DNA of 64,000 bases from Mesorhizobium kowhaii (GCF_003253745.1 NZ_MZXV01000013.1:186001-250000); one strand, 5' to 3'. Shown: positions 34,636 through 43,336, counted from the stretch's first letter. Notes: generated from the letters alone by a model not told the origin. Numbers and translations: made by a program.

Positions 34636-36546
34636 TCACGCATTCCACAGCCCCTTTTTCTTCATCTCTTCCATCTCGCGCGCGGCCCGTTCGCGCAGGC
34701 GTGCGTCGCGCAGCAGTTTTTCGACGGCGGAATCGTCGGACTTGTCGGAATAGCGGAACTCGCTGTCGGCGTAGCGGTTGATCTCCTGCATGACCATGTC
34801 CATCGAGAAGGGTCCGCGCAGTTCCTCGATCATCGCTTTCTTCTCGTCATAGCCCTTGTGCATGAAAGCTTCCGGCTTCTCGAACCAGTCGTCGGGAAGC
34901 TCGATGTCCATGGCCCGCATCTTGATGGCGTCGGTGACGTTCTTGATGGCGCGGCCGGTGAAGCGCGGCTCGGCATCCTTGATCAGGTGCAGATAGGTGC
35001 CGATATCGGCCATCGATTTCGGCGCGCCGTTCTCCTTCATGTAGCGCTCGTAGACCTTCATCAAGCCGTCTTCCTGCGGCTTCTCATGCTCCTCATAGGC
35101 CTCGGTCACGGCGCGCTGGATCTCCTGCGCGGCGTAGAGATCGTGGTCGCCGAGCGGGATCTTGTGGTTCTTGCCGGCAAGCAGCACGAAGATGTCGATG
35201 TAGTCGTCGCGCGTCTGGGGTCCATCGACCAGCCAGCGGGCGCCGGCGCGCTGGCGCAGCGCATCGTCGACATTTTCAGGGTAGTTGGAGAACATGCCGA
35301 ACGAGCAGTTGCCGCGCACCACGGTGGCAGCACCGGCGAAGGCATCCATCAAAACGCCGGTGATCTCCTGCTGGCCGGCCGAGGCGCGGTCGTCGGAGCG
35401 GCGCGCCGCCACCTGGTCGATGTCGTCGATGGTGCCAAAGCCGATGACGCGCGGGTTCAAGACATTGTTGAGGAACTGGCGGCAGTTCTGGCCTGATTTG
35501 CCCTGGTAAGAGGAGATCTGGTCGACGCCGAAATTCTCATAGGCGAAGGGGTAGCCGGCGACCTGGCAGTAGCCGTTGACGAGGCCGGCGATCATCTGGA
35601 TCAGCGTCGTCTTGCCGGTGCCGGGCGCGCCGTCGCCGATGAAGGTGAACAGGAAGCCGCCGAGCTCGACGAACGGGTTGAGCTCGCGCTCGAAATCGTA
35701 GGCCATCAGCATCCTGGCGAGCTTGACCGACTGGTACTTGGCAATGTGGTTGCCGACCACCTCTTCCGGTTTCTTGAAGGTCATCACCAGCGGCTTCGAC
35801 CGCTTGCCCGGCGCGACGTCGAAACCATCGAGAGTGAAGTCATCGGCATCGATGCGGATATGGGCGTTCTCGAACGGGCCGATGCCGTCGAAGCGGCCCT
35901 TGCGCGCCAGAAGTCCGTCGATGGCAACGCGGGCGAAGGCGCGAGCCCTGGTCATCAGGTCGGCGTCGTCCGACGCGCCTGATATCGCCTTGTCGAGGCC
36001 GGCCAGGATCGACTTCACCGCATCCTGCTGCGTGTCGAACAGGAAGTCCGGCTCGGGAATGTCGTTGGGCGCTTCGCCGTCGCTGTCGATCAGCTGGAAC
36101 AGATAGGAAGTGAGGCTGAAGGCCGAGATGTAGGCCGAGGCCGACAGAAGCTTCTTGAAAGTGGACGCCTCGTCGCCTTCGAGCGGGGCGCGGGTGTTCC
36201 TGGCCTGCAGGCCTTCGAGGTCCGAGCCTTCGGCAAAGACGTCCGATATGGCCAGCGCGATGGCCGTGCCGCGCCGGGCGCGAAACAACAGAGTGTGCTG
36301 CGGGATGGTCAGCAGCTGGTCGTCGGGGTGGACGGCGCCGACGGTCTTCGAGAGCTCGACCTCGCGCGTGCGCCGCACCGAGCCGACCGAGACGGTCGAG
36401 ACGAAGCGCCGGTTGGTGCCGGCAAGCGCGGTGCCGGACTCGCGTGAGGGGTCTTCCAGCACGACGATGCGGGTGATGAAGCTCTGCGCGGTGGCGCGGT
36501 GCTTTTCGATCGATGCTTCCGGGATGGTGGTCAGGCCGGTATCCAT
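34636..36546 (-). CDS. AAA+ family ATPase with large N-terminal domain
   Basis: A 636-residue ATPase. An N-terminal region of about 260 residues of unknown fold precedes the AAA module: Walker A GDGAPGTGKT (304-313), Walker B VIGFGTIDD (367-375), sensor-1-like NCSFGMFSNYPENVD and an arginine-finger candidate in DALRQRAGAR. The C-terminus is helical and charged (RLRERAAREMEEMKKKGLW). The second acidic residue of Walker B is Asp rather than Glu. It sits between a Fic gene (two bases upstream) and an unknown gene (nine bases downstream). A remodelling motor for the neighbours is the simplest inference. Confidence 0.85.
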   Translation of the reverse strand: MDTGLTTIPEASIEKHRATAQSFITRIVVLEDPSRESGTALAGTNRRFVSTVSVGSVRRTREVELSKTVGAVHPDDQLLTIPQHTLLFRARRGTAIALAISDVFAEGSDLEGLQARNTRAPLEGDEASTFKKLLSASAYISAFSLTSYLFQLIDSDGEAPNDIPEPDFLFDTQQDAVKSILAGLDKAISGASDDADLMTRARAFARVAIDGLLARKGRFDGIGPFENAHIRIDADDFTLDGFDVAPGKRSKPLVMTFKKPEEVVGNHIAKYQSVKLARMLMAYDFERELNPFVELGGFLFTFIGDGAPGTGKTTLIQMIAGLVNGYCQVAGYPFAYENFGVDQISSYQGKSGQNCRQFLNNVLNPRVIGFGTIDDIDQVAARRSDDRASAGQQEITGVLMDAFAGAATVVRGNCSFGMFSNYPENVDDALRQRAGARWLVDGPQTRDDYIDIFVLLAGKNHKIPLGDHDLYAAQEIQRAVTEAYEEHEKPQEDGLMKVYERYMKENGAPKSMADIGTYLHLIKDAEPRFTGRAIKNVTDAIKMRAMDIELPDDWFEKPEAFMHKGYDEKKAMIEELRGPFSMDMVMQEINRYADSEFRYSDKSDDSAVEKLLRDARLRERAAREMEEMKKKGLWNA

Positions 36547-36548
36547 GC

Positions 36549-37340
36549 TCAGCTCCTTATCGGGATTACTTTGCTGGCCTCGGCAGAAGCATCCTGCGCC
36601 TGGCGCGCGGCGCCGAGGTACATGTCCAGCGTCTGATCCAGCCTGTCGAAAAGCAACCTGTCCAAGGTAGCGTGACCCCCGCCGCGCTGGGCGATTTCAA
36701 GCGCGGCGATGTAGGCTGGGCGATCTTCGGGGCGGATCGCCACAGGCGGATAGCCCGCGCGCGCCAGCACAAGGTTCATCAGGAGACGTGCCGTGCGGCC
36801 ATTGCCGTCGTTGAAGGGGTGAATGCCGACGAGCCGTCGATGGGCTTCGAAGGCGGTCTGCGGCGATTGGCGTGCTGCGCCCAGCCAGTGGCAGAACGTT
36901 TCCATAAGCGCGGGTACTTCCGTCGGTGTTGGGAAATTGTGAACACCGACATCGGTGTTCACATAGCGGGCGCTGTCGGCATAACGACCGGCAATTTCGG
37001 GCTTGGAATTTCCTACAACCAGATGGTGCAGGTTACGGATATCCGCTTCAACTATCGGCGTATCGCTTTGGGAAGCGATTTCCAATACCCAGTTCAACGC
37101 CCTTGCATGGTCGATGGCCTCAAGGTGGTCCTTAAGCGGCTTTCCACTGATCGTGATGCCTTTCTCCAGGACCAAGGCGGTTTCGCCCGCCGTCAGCGTA
37201 TTGCCCTCGATCGCGTTTGACGTATAGGTTATGTCGATCCGCTGACTGTGCTCCAGGCCGTCCAAAGCGCCGGGTCGAACTCTCTTCCTTAAGGCGTCAA
37301 GCTGACGCTTCTTGGCGAAAACTGTGCCTGCGGGCGTCAT
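36549..37340 (-). CDS. Fic-domain protein (probable AMP transferase with N-terminal inhibitory motif)
   Basis: A 263-residue Fic protein. The catalytic motif HPFNDGNGRTAR (174-185) is complete, so it should transfer AMP or another nucleotide part to a protein hydroxyl. SNAIEG at 41-46 fits the S/T-x-x-x-E-G inhibitory helix of class II Fic proteins, whose Glu blocks the ATP site. It ends with a helix (KVIPIRS). It sits inside the block around the AAA+ ATPase, with stop two bases before the ATPase start, and 48 bases after the preceding gene. Whether it modifies the ATPase or is a passenger is unknown. Confidence 0.92.
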   Translation of the reverse strand: MTPAGTVFAKKRQLDALRKRVRPGALDGLEHSQRIDITYTSNAIEGNTLTAGETALVLEKGITISGKPLKDHLEAIDHARALNWVLEIASQSDTPIVEADIRNLHHLVVGNSKPEIAGRYADSARYVNTDVGVHNFPTPTEVPALMETFCHWLGAARQSPQTAFEAHRRLVGIHPFNDGNGRTARLLMNLVLARAGYPPVAIRPEDRPAYIAALEIAQRGGGHATLDRLLFDRLDQTLDMYLGAARQAQDASAEASKVIPIRS

Positions 37341-37388
37341 TGTTTACGCCTCGATTGGGCGTGACGTTGCCCGATGTGAGCGGAGCTC

Positions 37389-38534
37389 TCACACATCGCT
37401 GATCACCTGCCCATTCGACAGGATGTGGACCTTGTAGCCGGCAAAGATCTTCTGCGCCTCGCCGGCGGCGTAGAGTGCCTGGTAGGCCTCGTGCGGGATC
37501 AATGCATGGTTCTCGTAGCTCGAAACGCCCTGGCGCGCGGCTTCCAGATCGTCGGTGTTGACGAAGAATTCCTGCGTCGTCTTCTCACTTGAAAACAGCC
37601 CCTTGCGGCCGGGTTTCTCGGCCTTGGAATAGACCTCCTGGATGGTCCAGGTCAGCAGCCAGGCATTCTCCGGCTTGCGCACCTTGGCCAGCACCTCGGT
37701 CACCGTCGAATTGTTGTCGGTAATCCCTGCCGAGTAGAAGGGGCCGAGCACGACACGGCGCAGCTGCTTGGGGTGCAGCGGCTCGAAATCCTTGTCGAGG
37801 TTGACCGCGATGGTCGCCGGTGACAGCGTATAGGCCGAATTCTTCTCGGTGAAATCGTCGAAGCGGTGGGCAAGTTCAGGATTGAGCAGGCCGTCGACCG
37901 GCAGCGGAATGTCGACCTTTTCGTTGAGCTTTCCGTTGCTGTCGACAAGCTGGCTGATCATCGCTTCGGAAGAATCCTCCACCGTCACCATGTAGACCAG
38001 CGGCAGGTTGGCGCTGCCGTCGAACGTCGCCCAGTGGACGAGATAATAGGGGCGCGCCGTCTTTGGATTGACCGAGACCTTGGCTGTCTGCGCCAGCGTG
38101 AACGGGCCGAACGTGTTCTCGCTTTTCACGTCCTCGAGATAGAGCCGTTCGGCCATCGACTTCTGCAGCGCCTCGGGGAATTCCTTGTGGCGCAGGATGA
38201 AGTCGGCCATTTCCTCGCGCAACTCGCCGGCCAGCGGAATGTTGGCAAGCCGCGCGTCGGCCTGGCGACGGTCGTTTTCCAGTTCGAGCAGGTTCTGGAA
38301 CACCGGGAAGCCGCTTTCGGCGCGCGAAATGCGGAACGTGTCCATGAAACCCAGCCGGTTGCGCCAGCAGGCAAACGACTTGTCGAGCCGGGCGATGTAT
38401 TCGGCGACGATCTTGGCGACGATGCCATGCCGGTAGAGCGGCGAGCGGTCGTCGCGCATGAACACTTCAAGGCCGCTCAATGCGGCCGTGATGGCGGAGA
38501 AATACCGTGCCGCCGCTTCGTTTTCGGGGGTCAT
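37389..38534 (-). CDS. Conserved protein of unknown function (possibly DUF6384) in the AAA+/Fic block
   Basis: A 381-residue soluble protein. The N-terminal half is helical (SGLEVFMRDDRSPLYRHGIV, LDKSFACWRNRLGFMDTFRI). The C-terminal half is beta-rich (PYYLVHWATFDGSANLPLVY, LRRVVLGPFYSAG, LLTWTIQEVYSK). I recall a family called DUF6384 from this neighbourhood but cannot verify it. It starts 31 bases after the coiled-coil gene and precedes the Fic gene by 48 bases. No catalytic motif is recognised. Confidence 0.72.
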   Translation of the reverse strand: MTPENEAAARYFSAITAALSGLEVFMRDDRSPLYRHGIVAKIVAEYIARLDKSFACWRNRLGFMDTFRISRAESGFPVFQNLLELENDRRQADARLANIPLAGELREEMADFILRHKEFPEALQKSMAERLYLEDVKSENTFGPFTLAQTAKVSVNPKTARPYYLVHWATFDGSANLPLVYMVTVEDSSEAMISQLVDSNGKLNEKVDIPLPVDGLLNPELAHRFDDFTEKNSAYTLSPATIAVNLDKDFEPLHPKQLRRVVLGPFYSAGITDNNSTVTEVLAKVRKPENAWLLTWTIQEVYSKAEKPGRKGLFSSEKTTQEFFVNTDDLEAARQGVSSYENHALIPHEAYQALYAAGEAQKIFAGYKVHILSNGQVISDV

Positions 38535-38565
38535 GCCTGTGCGCTCGCGGGCAGTCCTGTCACCC

Positions 38566-39654
38566 CTACGACTGCACGTAGTTTGCCGCGTTGTGCTTCT
38601 TCAGCACCTCGTCGAAGCGGCGGGCAAAGGCATCGTCGGCCAGCTTTTTGCGGCGCTGGATGTCGGCGCTGGCGACCATGTTCTTCTCGTGCATTTCGAG
38701 CAGGTCGCCAATGTGCTTTTGCGAAGCTGCGCCGATCCCGGCCATGGTTTCCTCGGCGGTGTTGTCGACCTGGCTGCCCAGCGTGTTGATCTTGTGGGCG
38801 ACGTCCTGCTGGGCGGCGGTCTTCAGCGAATCTTCCAGCGCCTTGTAGAGCACGATACGCTGTTCGGTATCGATGGTCAGCTTGTTGATCAGTGTCGACT
38901 GCGCGGCGATCTGGTTGTTGAGCGAATCGACGAAGGTCTGGAACATCGAGGTGTAGCGCTCGAGCGTCTGGCTCTCGGCCAGCAACTCCTGCTCCTTGGC
39001 CTGCTTTTCGTTGTATTCCGTCGCCAGCTTGGAGCGTTCGCCCTCGAGTTGCGTGCGGTCCTTCTGGCTGGTGGAAGCGGCGATCTTGTTTTCGATGTCG
39101 AGCAGCATCGGGTTGAGCTCCTCGATGCGCTTCTGCACGGCTTCGAGGTTGGACATGGTGGTCTTGCGGCGCTCGATGACCTGCGACAGGCTGGCCTCGG
39201 AGGTCTTGTAGCGCTGGTCGAGGACCTCTTTCTGCGCCTTCAGGATGCCGACAATGGTGTCGGACTTGGCCAGCAATTCCTGCAGGTTGCCGGCCAGCGA
39301 CATGTTGCGGACGCGGTCGGTGCGCATGCGCTGCTTGCTCTGGCTGGAGAACATACCGACGAAGTTTTCCCAGCCGGTGTAGTTCTTCATGCTCTCGAAC
39401 TCTGCGCCGAAGACGTTGGTGGCGTCCTCCAGACCGATGATCAGGTCGGCGATGTTGCCTTCCATCACCTTCTGCTGTTTCAGCACGTCCTCGATGCGGG
39501 CGTTCTCGATGTCGAAATTGGCGTCGCCGATCTTCTTGTCGGCGGTGGCGAGCGTATCAAGCACGGTGCCGGACTGCTCGATCTTGGTGCGCATGTCCTG
39601 CACGACCTGCTTGGTCTTGGCAATTTCGGCATCAAAATTCTGCAATGTCGCCAT
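38566..39654 (-). CDS. Long coiled-coil protein, first gene of the AAA+/Fic block
   Basis: A 362-residue protein that is almost wholly helical and charged: heptad-like stretches such as IEQSGTVLDTLATADKKIGD, LEAVQKRIEELNPMLLDIEN and QLEGERSKLATEYNEKQAKE. It has no signal peptide or membrane helix. A shorter non-coiled segment (KNYTGWENFVGMFSSQSKQR) interrupts the helices near residue 95. In layout it recalls TelA/PspA-like cytoplasmic helical proteins, but I see no diagnostic motif. ATG 39654 follows GGGAGG. It probably starts the block's transcript. Confidence 0.78.
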   Translation of the reverse strand: MATLQNFDAEIAKTKQVVQDMRTKIEQSGTVLDTLATADKKIGDANFDIENARIEDVLKQQKVMEGNIADLIIGLEDATNVFGAEFESMKNYTGWENFVGMFSSQSKQRMRTDRVRNMSLAGNLQELLAKSDTIVGILKAQKEVLDQRYKTSEASLSQVIERRKTTMSNLEAVQKRIEELNPMLLDIENKIAASTSQKDRTQLEGERSKLATEYNEKQAKEQELLAESQTLERYTSMFQTFVDSLNNQIAAQSTLINKLTIDTEQRIVLYKALEDSLKTAAQQDVAHKINTLGSQVDNTAEETMAGIGAASQKHIGDLLEMHEKNMVASADIQRRKKLADDAFARRFDEVLKKHNAANYVQS

Positions 39655-39964
39655 TGGGGCCTCCCGCTTCGGCATCACGTCGCTGGTCGCGAACAGCGGC
39701 GAATATATGTGGGGCATCCGGGGATTGAAAGACGCAAGACAAGACCCGCCCCGAAAACAAAAGAATTCGTCACGGTCTTGAAAGATAGTGAAGACGGGGT
39801 CATGGCGTGATTAGCTTGCAGGCCAAGCGTAGTTCAACTGTCATTGAACTTCTGTGCCGGCAAGGCAGTCGATCCCCGCAGGCGCGGACGCCCCTGGAAT
39901 TCCAGTTGCAGGCGTATCATATCCGGTGAAGCCGGCGTCGTCATGCGACGTACCCGGCGGTTGC
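39655..39964. other. Intergenic region upstream of the coiled-coil gene
   Basis: No gene is visible in these 310 bases. Two palindromes stand out: AGTTCAA (39831-39837) with TTGAACT (39844-39850) around six bases, and CTGGAATTCCAG at 39894-39905. Either may be an operator for the coiled-coil gene. I see no intrinsic terminator for the cytochrome gene on the plus or minus strand here. Confidence 0.4.
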
Positions 39965-40354
39965 TCAGGGCTTGGGATCGGCCTTCAGATAGGCAATGAC
40001 ATTGGCGATATCGTCGTCATTGGTCAGGCCCGCAAACATCATCTTGTTGCCGGGCACCTTGAGCCGAGGCGCCTTGAGATATTCGGCGAGGTTGGCTTCA
40101 TCCCAGACCAGGCCGGCAGCACCGGCGCTCTTCATCGCCCCGGAGTAGTGACCAAGGAAGCTCTCGGCGCTACCAGCGGTGCGGCCGACGACGCCCATCA
40201 GATGCGGGCCGACCTTGTCGCGGTCGGTGGCGGCTTCATGGCAGGCGATGCACCGGTTGAAGACATGCTTGCCCAGCGCCGGGTCACCGCCGGCATGAGC
40301 GGCAAGCGAGGTGGCAAGGAGAAGAATGCTGGCAGACGAAGCGGCTCGAAACAT
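39965..40354 (-). CDS. Class I cytochrome c
   Basis: A 129-residue periplasmic electron carrier. It has a signal peptide (SSASILLLATSLAAHAGG), haem attachment CIACH (Cys35, Cys38, His39) and a distal Met in GNKMMFAGL. GPHLMGVVGRTAGS and DIANVIAYL complete the cytochrome c2-like fold. Its start, ATG 40354, has only a weak ribosome binding site. No oxidase genes are adjacent, so the partner is unknown. Confidence 0.92.
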   Translation of the reverse strand: MFRAASSASILLLATSLAAHAGGDPALGKHVFNRCIACHEAATDRDKVGPHLMGVVGRTAGSAESFLGHYSGAMKSAGAAGLVWDEANLAEYLKAPRLKVPGNKMMFAGLTNDDDIANVIAYLKADPKP

Positions 40355-40498
40355 GGCTGACCCCGGAGAGTTCTGGCTGACGGTCTTATAGGACCGAGGC
40401 CTTAACAAACGCTGCATCGTGGCGGGACTGGGAGGATGCCCGGCGGCTCTTGATGTCGAATGCCATGACAATGTTATCGCAAGTCGGGGGCACTGCAG

Positions 40499-41356
40499 TC
40501 AGGCCTGCTGTGCCAGGTCACGGCGCAGAAAATCGCTCAGCCGCTCGACCGCCGGTGTCGTCGATAGCGGGTTGCGCAGGATGCCGATTTCGAGATCCGG
40601 CAGCACGGGAAGCCCTTCATTGCCGCCGATGATGCGCAGTGACGGCGGCACGCTGCGCTGGGCGAGGCCGGCGACCGCAAGACCGGCCTGGACGACTGCG
40701 ATCAGGCCAAGCAGGGAGGCGCTGGAATAGGTGCAGCGATAGGACCGGTCGGCATCGCCAAGCGCCTGCAGGACATTCATCCTGGCGGCGCAGCCGGGTT
40801 CGAACAAAGCGACGGGCAAGGGATCGTTCTCCCAGGCGACATGGTTGGGCGAGGCCACCCAGACGAAGCGCTCCAGCCGGATCACGTCGAGCGGCTGTTC
40901 CGGCAGTCGAGTGACGATTGCCAGGTCGAGCCGTCCCTCCGCCAACGTTTTCACCAGCGCGGTCGATTGTTCGCAGATCAGTTCCACCGTCACCAACGGG
41001 TGTTCCGCCGCGAAACGCGACAGCACGGGCGGCAAGAGGAAGGCAGCGTAGTCGTCCGGCACGCCGAGGCGCACGCTGCCGGTTTCCTTCGGCCGGGTGA
41101 CGCTGGCCCATGCCTCATCCGACAATTTCAGCAGCCGGCGCGCATAGATCAGGAAATCCTCGCCGATCGCGTTAGGGGTGACGGTTCTGGGACCACGCAC
41201 CAGAAGCTGGTTGCCGACCATCTCCTCCAGCCGCTGCATCTGCATGCTGACGGCGGACTGGCTGCGGCCGACCCGTGGTGCGGCATTGGAAAGACTGCCG
41301 CTCTCGACGACGGCGACGAAGGTTTTCAGCAGGTTGAGGTCGAGCGGAGTGGCCAT
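40499..41356 (-). CDS. LysR-family transcriptional regulator
   Basis: A 285-residue LysR regulator. The N-terminal winged helix is clear (LNLLKTFVAVVESGSLSNAA, then RVGRSQSAVSMQMQRLEEMV). The C-terminal substrate-binding domain runs from about residue 92 (SVRLGVPDDYAAFLLPPVLS). It diverges from an EamA transporter, 100 bases apart, with an inverted repeat between them. It most likely controls that transporter and itself. Confidence 0.93.
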   Translation of the reverse strand: MATPLDLNLLKTFVAVVESGSLSNAAPRVGRSQSAVSMQMQRLEEMVGNQLLVRGPRTVTPNAIGEDFLIYARRLLKLSDEAWASVTRPKETGSVRLGVPDDYAAFLLPPVLSRFAAEHPLVTVELICEQSTALVKTLAEGRLDLAIVTRLPEQPLDVIRLERFVWVASPNHVAWENDPLPVALFEPGCAARMNVLQALGDADRSYRCTYSSASLLGLIAVVQAGLAVAGLAQRSVPPSLRIIGGNEGLPVLPDLEIGILRNPLSTTPAVERLSDFLRRDLAQQA

Positions 41357-41370
41357 GGTGCTATCAACAT

Positions 41371-41399
41371 ATCGAATAGCTAGTTACAAATCTATTCGC
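41371..41399. promoter_or_regulatory. Inverted repeat between lysR and the EamA gene (candidate LysR site)
   Basis: CGAATAG (41373-41379) and CTATTCG (41392-41398) are perfect complements around 12 bases. The site lies 17 bases from the lysR start and about 60 bases from the EamA gene start. It is a good candidate for LysR-type binding. Confidence 0.6.
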
Positions 41400-41456
41400 T
41401 TGTTTGAGAGCTTCCGAACTGGCCAGATGCTGCCGCACCATCTGGAAGAACGCCTC

Positions 41457-42353
41457 ATGACAGATACATCGACCGCCCGTTTCCCGGCCGCGAGCCTCGC
41501 CCTGGCGATGGTGATTGCCGGCACGGTCGGCGCCTTCGTCACGGAATCGGGGCTTCATCCCGTCACCGTCGTCTTCTGGCGATGCGTGTTCGGCACGATA
41601 TTCCTGGCCGCATGGTGCCTGCTGCGCGGCTATCTGCCGGACCGAACGCTGTCTCTGTCCCGGCTTGGCCTCGCTGCGCTTGCCGGCGTCTGCATGGTGC
41701 TGAGCTGGACGGCCTTCTTCGCCGGTTTCGCTATGACGTCGATCGGCACGACGACGATCGTCTACCATGTGCAGCCATTCTTCGTGGTGCTGATCGGCGT
41801 GGTCTTTCTCAAGGAGCGCATCTCGCTTGACCAGATTCTATGGATGCTTGGCGCATTTCTCGGCGTCGTGCTGGCCAGCGGCCTCGTTGTCGCGCACGGC
41901 CATGCCGACCCATACTGGGCCCTGGGTATTGCGCTGACCCTGGGTGCTGCCCTGCTCTATGCCGTTGCGACGATCCTTGCCAAGGGCCTTGGGCAACAGC
42001 GCCCGGAAATCACGGTGCTTTGCCAGACGGTGGTGGGTGTCGTCATGCTCGCTCCGTTCGCTGACATCGGCCAACATATTGCGCCTGCGTCATGGGGCTG
42101 GCTGCTCGGCATTGGCATCCTGCATACCGGCATTGCCTATGTGCTGATGAATTCGGCCTTTCCGCGCCTGACGACACCGGTGATCGGCGTCATCACCTTC
42201 ATCTACCCTGTCGTCGCCATCATGGTCGACTGGGCGATCTATGGGCATCCGCTCCGACCGGCGCAGGCTGCCGGCATGGCGCTGATTGCGCTGGCGACGC
42301 TTGGTGTGCGGCTCGGCTGGCGGCTTCCGAGACGGCGTGTCTCGACTGTGTGA
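41457..42353 (+). CDS. EamA/DMT-superfamily transporter
   Basis: A 298-residue inner-membrane transporter with ten hydrophobic segments in two EamA halves. LHPVTVVFWRCVFGTIFLAA and IGTTTIVYHVQPFFVVLIGV belong to the first half, and LTTPVIGVITFIYPVVAIMV to the second. It probably exports amino acids or related metabolites. I chose ATG 41457 because GGAAGA lies nine bases upstream; ATG 41427 is also in frame. It diverges from the LysR gene. A two-stem repeat begins seven bases after the stop. Confidence 0.9.
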   Translation: MTDTSTARFPAASLALAMVIAGTVGAFVTESGLHPVTVVFWRCVFGTIFLAAWCLLRGYLPDRTLSLSRLGLAALAGVCMVLSWTAFFAGFAMTSIGTTTIVYHVQPFFVVLIGVVFLKERISLDQILWMLGAFLGVVLASGLVVAHGHADPYWALGIALTLGAALLYAVATILAKGLGQQRPEITVLCQTVVGVVMLAPFADIGQHIAPASWGWLLGIGILHTGIAYVLMNSAFPRLTTPVIGVITFIYPVVAIMVDWAIYGHPLRPAQAAGMALIALATLGVRLGWRLPRRRVSTV

Positions 42354-42359
42354 GCCCAA

Positions 42360-42465
42360 AGCAATTCCAGGAAAAGTGTGAAACGGTTTTCCGTCCGGAA
42401 TTGCGTCAAAACAAAGAGAGAGATAGAGCGGTTCTGCGTTTCCGTGAAACGAAGAACCGCTCTGG
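42360..42465. repeat. Two-stem palindromic repeat, third copy (with CAATTCC/GGAATTG stem)
   Basis: Stem 1 (42360-42409) has outer arms AGCAATTCC and GGAATTGC enclosing GGAAAAGTGTGAAACGGTTTTCC. The linker is CAAAACAAAGAGAGA. Stem 2 (about 42424-42463) has 18-base arms with one mismatch, from TAGAGCGGTTC to GAACCGCTCT, around a CGT loop. It fills the space between the convergent EamA and tdk genes and would terminate or protect both messages. Stem 1 differs by one base from the reverse-oriented copy at 61199-61248. Confidence 0.8.
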
Positions 42466-43077
42466 TCAGGCCTGGGTGAAGCCGATGAAATCCTCGGGCG
42501 CGGCGCGGCCCATCTCTTCCTCCCAGTGGCGGCGGCAGAGCGAGACATAGACGTCCTTGCCGATCGCCACCTGCTCGCCCTGACGTGCCACCTTGCCGTC
42601 GGGGCCGAGGCGCACCACCATCGTCGCCTTGCGGCCGCAGCGGCAGATGGTGCGGACCTCGCGCAAATCGTCGGCGATCGCCAGCAGCGCGCGCGAGCCG
42701 GAAAACAGCTTGCCCTGGAAATCGGTGCGCAGGCCGTAGCACATGACCGGGATGTTCAGCCGGTCGGCGATGCGGGCGAGCTGCCAGACCTGCTCCTCCT
42801 CGAGGAACTGCGCCTCGTCGACGAAGACGCAATGCACGGTCGTATGCTCATGGTGATCGGCGACGCGGGCGAACAGATCGTCGCCGTCGCGGAACATCTC
42901 GGCTTCCGTCTCCAGGCCGATGCGCGACGAGATCAGGCCGCTGTCGCCCTTTTGGTAGTGGCCGGCGACGAACAGCATGGTGCGCATGCCGCGTTCGCGA
43001 TAATTGTACGACGCCTGCAACAGCATCGTCGTCTTGCCGGCGTTCATCGTCGCATAGTGGAAGTAGAGCTTGGCCAT
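42466..43077 (-). CDS. tdk: Thymidine kinase
   Basis: A 203-residue type II thymidine kinase that salvages thymidine to dTMP. It shows the P-loop ATMNAGKTTMLLQ, the Walker B-like FVDEAQFLEEEQV and two zinc-binding pairs (CRCGRK and CRRHWEEE). Length and order are normal. It is convergent with the EamA gene. Confidence 0.96.
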   Translation of the reverse strand: MAKLYFHYATMNAGKTTMLLQASYNYRERGMRTMLFVAGHYQKGDSGLISSRIGLETEAEMFRDGDDLFARVADHHEHTTVHCVFVDEAQFLEEEQVWQLARIADRLNIPVMCYGLRTDFQGKLFSGSRALLAIADDLREVRTICRCGRKATMVVRLGPDGKVARQGEQVAIGKDVYVSLCRRHWEEEMGRAAPEDFIGFTQA

Positions 43078-43129
43078 GCCGCCCTTTTAAGCCGACTTAT
43101 CCCGACGCGGGGAGGGGGCGCCGCCGCAT

Positions 43130-43175
43130 TCCCCCAAGAAACGACCCCCGCCCCAAAAAAACGACGCCCGCGCAG
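43130..43175. repeat. Short imperfect tandem duplication
   Basis: CCCCCAAGAAACGACCCCCG and CCCCAAAAAAACGACGCCCG lie side by side, sharing about 16 of 20 bases. The stretch is between tdk and choX, which are divergent. It may be a slippage product. I see no clear function; the rest of this 259-base gap holds the choX promoter but no gene. Confidence 0.5.
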
Positions 43176-43336
43176 TGCAAAAGCAGGAAGCGTGTCGCTG
43201 ATTGGCCAGCCTGCGCCGTTGATCGTGATTGCCTTGATGCTTGAAACCACACCAGAATGGTGTTTGGCTGACGAAACAAGGCGGGCAGAGAAACCGTAAC
43301 TTCGCTTCGCCAAAGAATTGCAATGGGAGAATATCT

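Noticed and set aside
33304..35496. Long plus-strand open frame opposite the AAA+ and unknown genes
   Set aside because: The minus-strand Walker motifs and tight gene spacing are decisive; the frame is a codon-bias shadow.
43130..43175. Possible CRISPR-like repeat
   Set aside because: Only two imperfect adjacent units are present, with no spacers; it is a simple local duplication.
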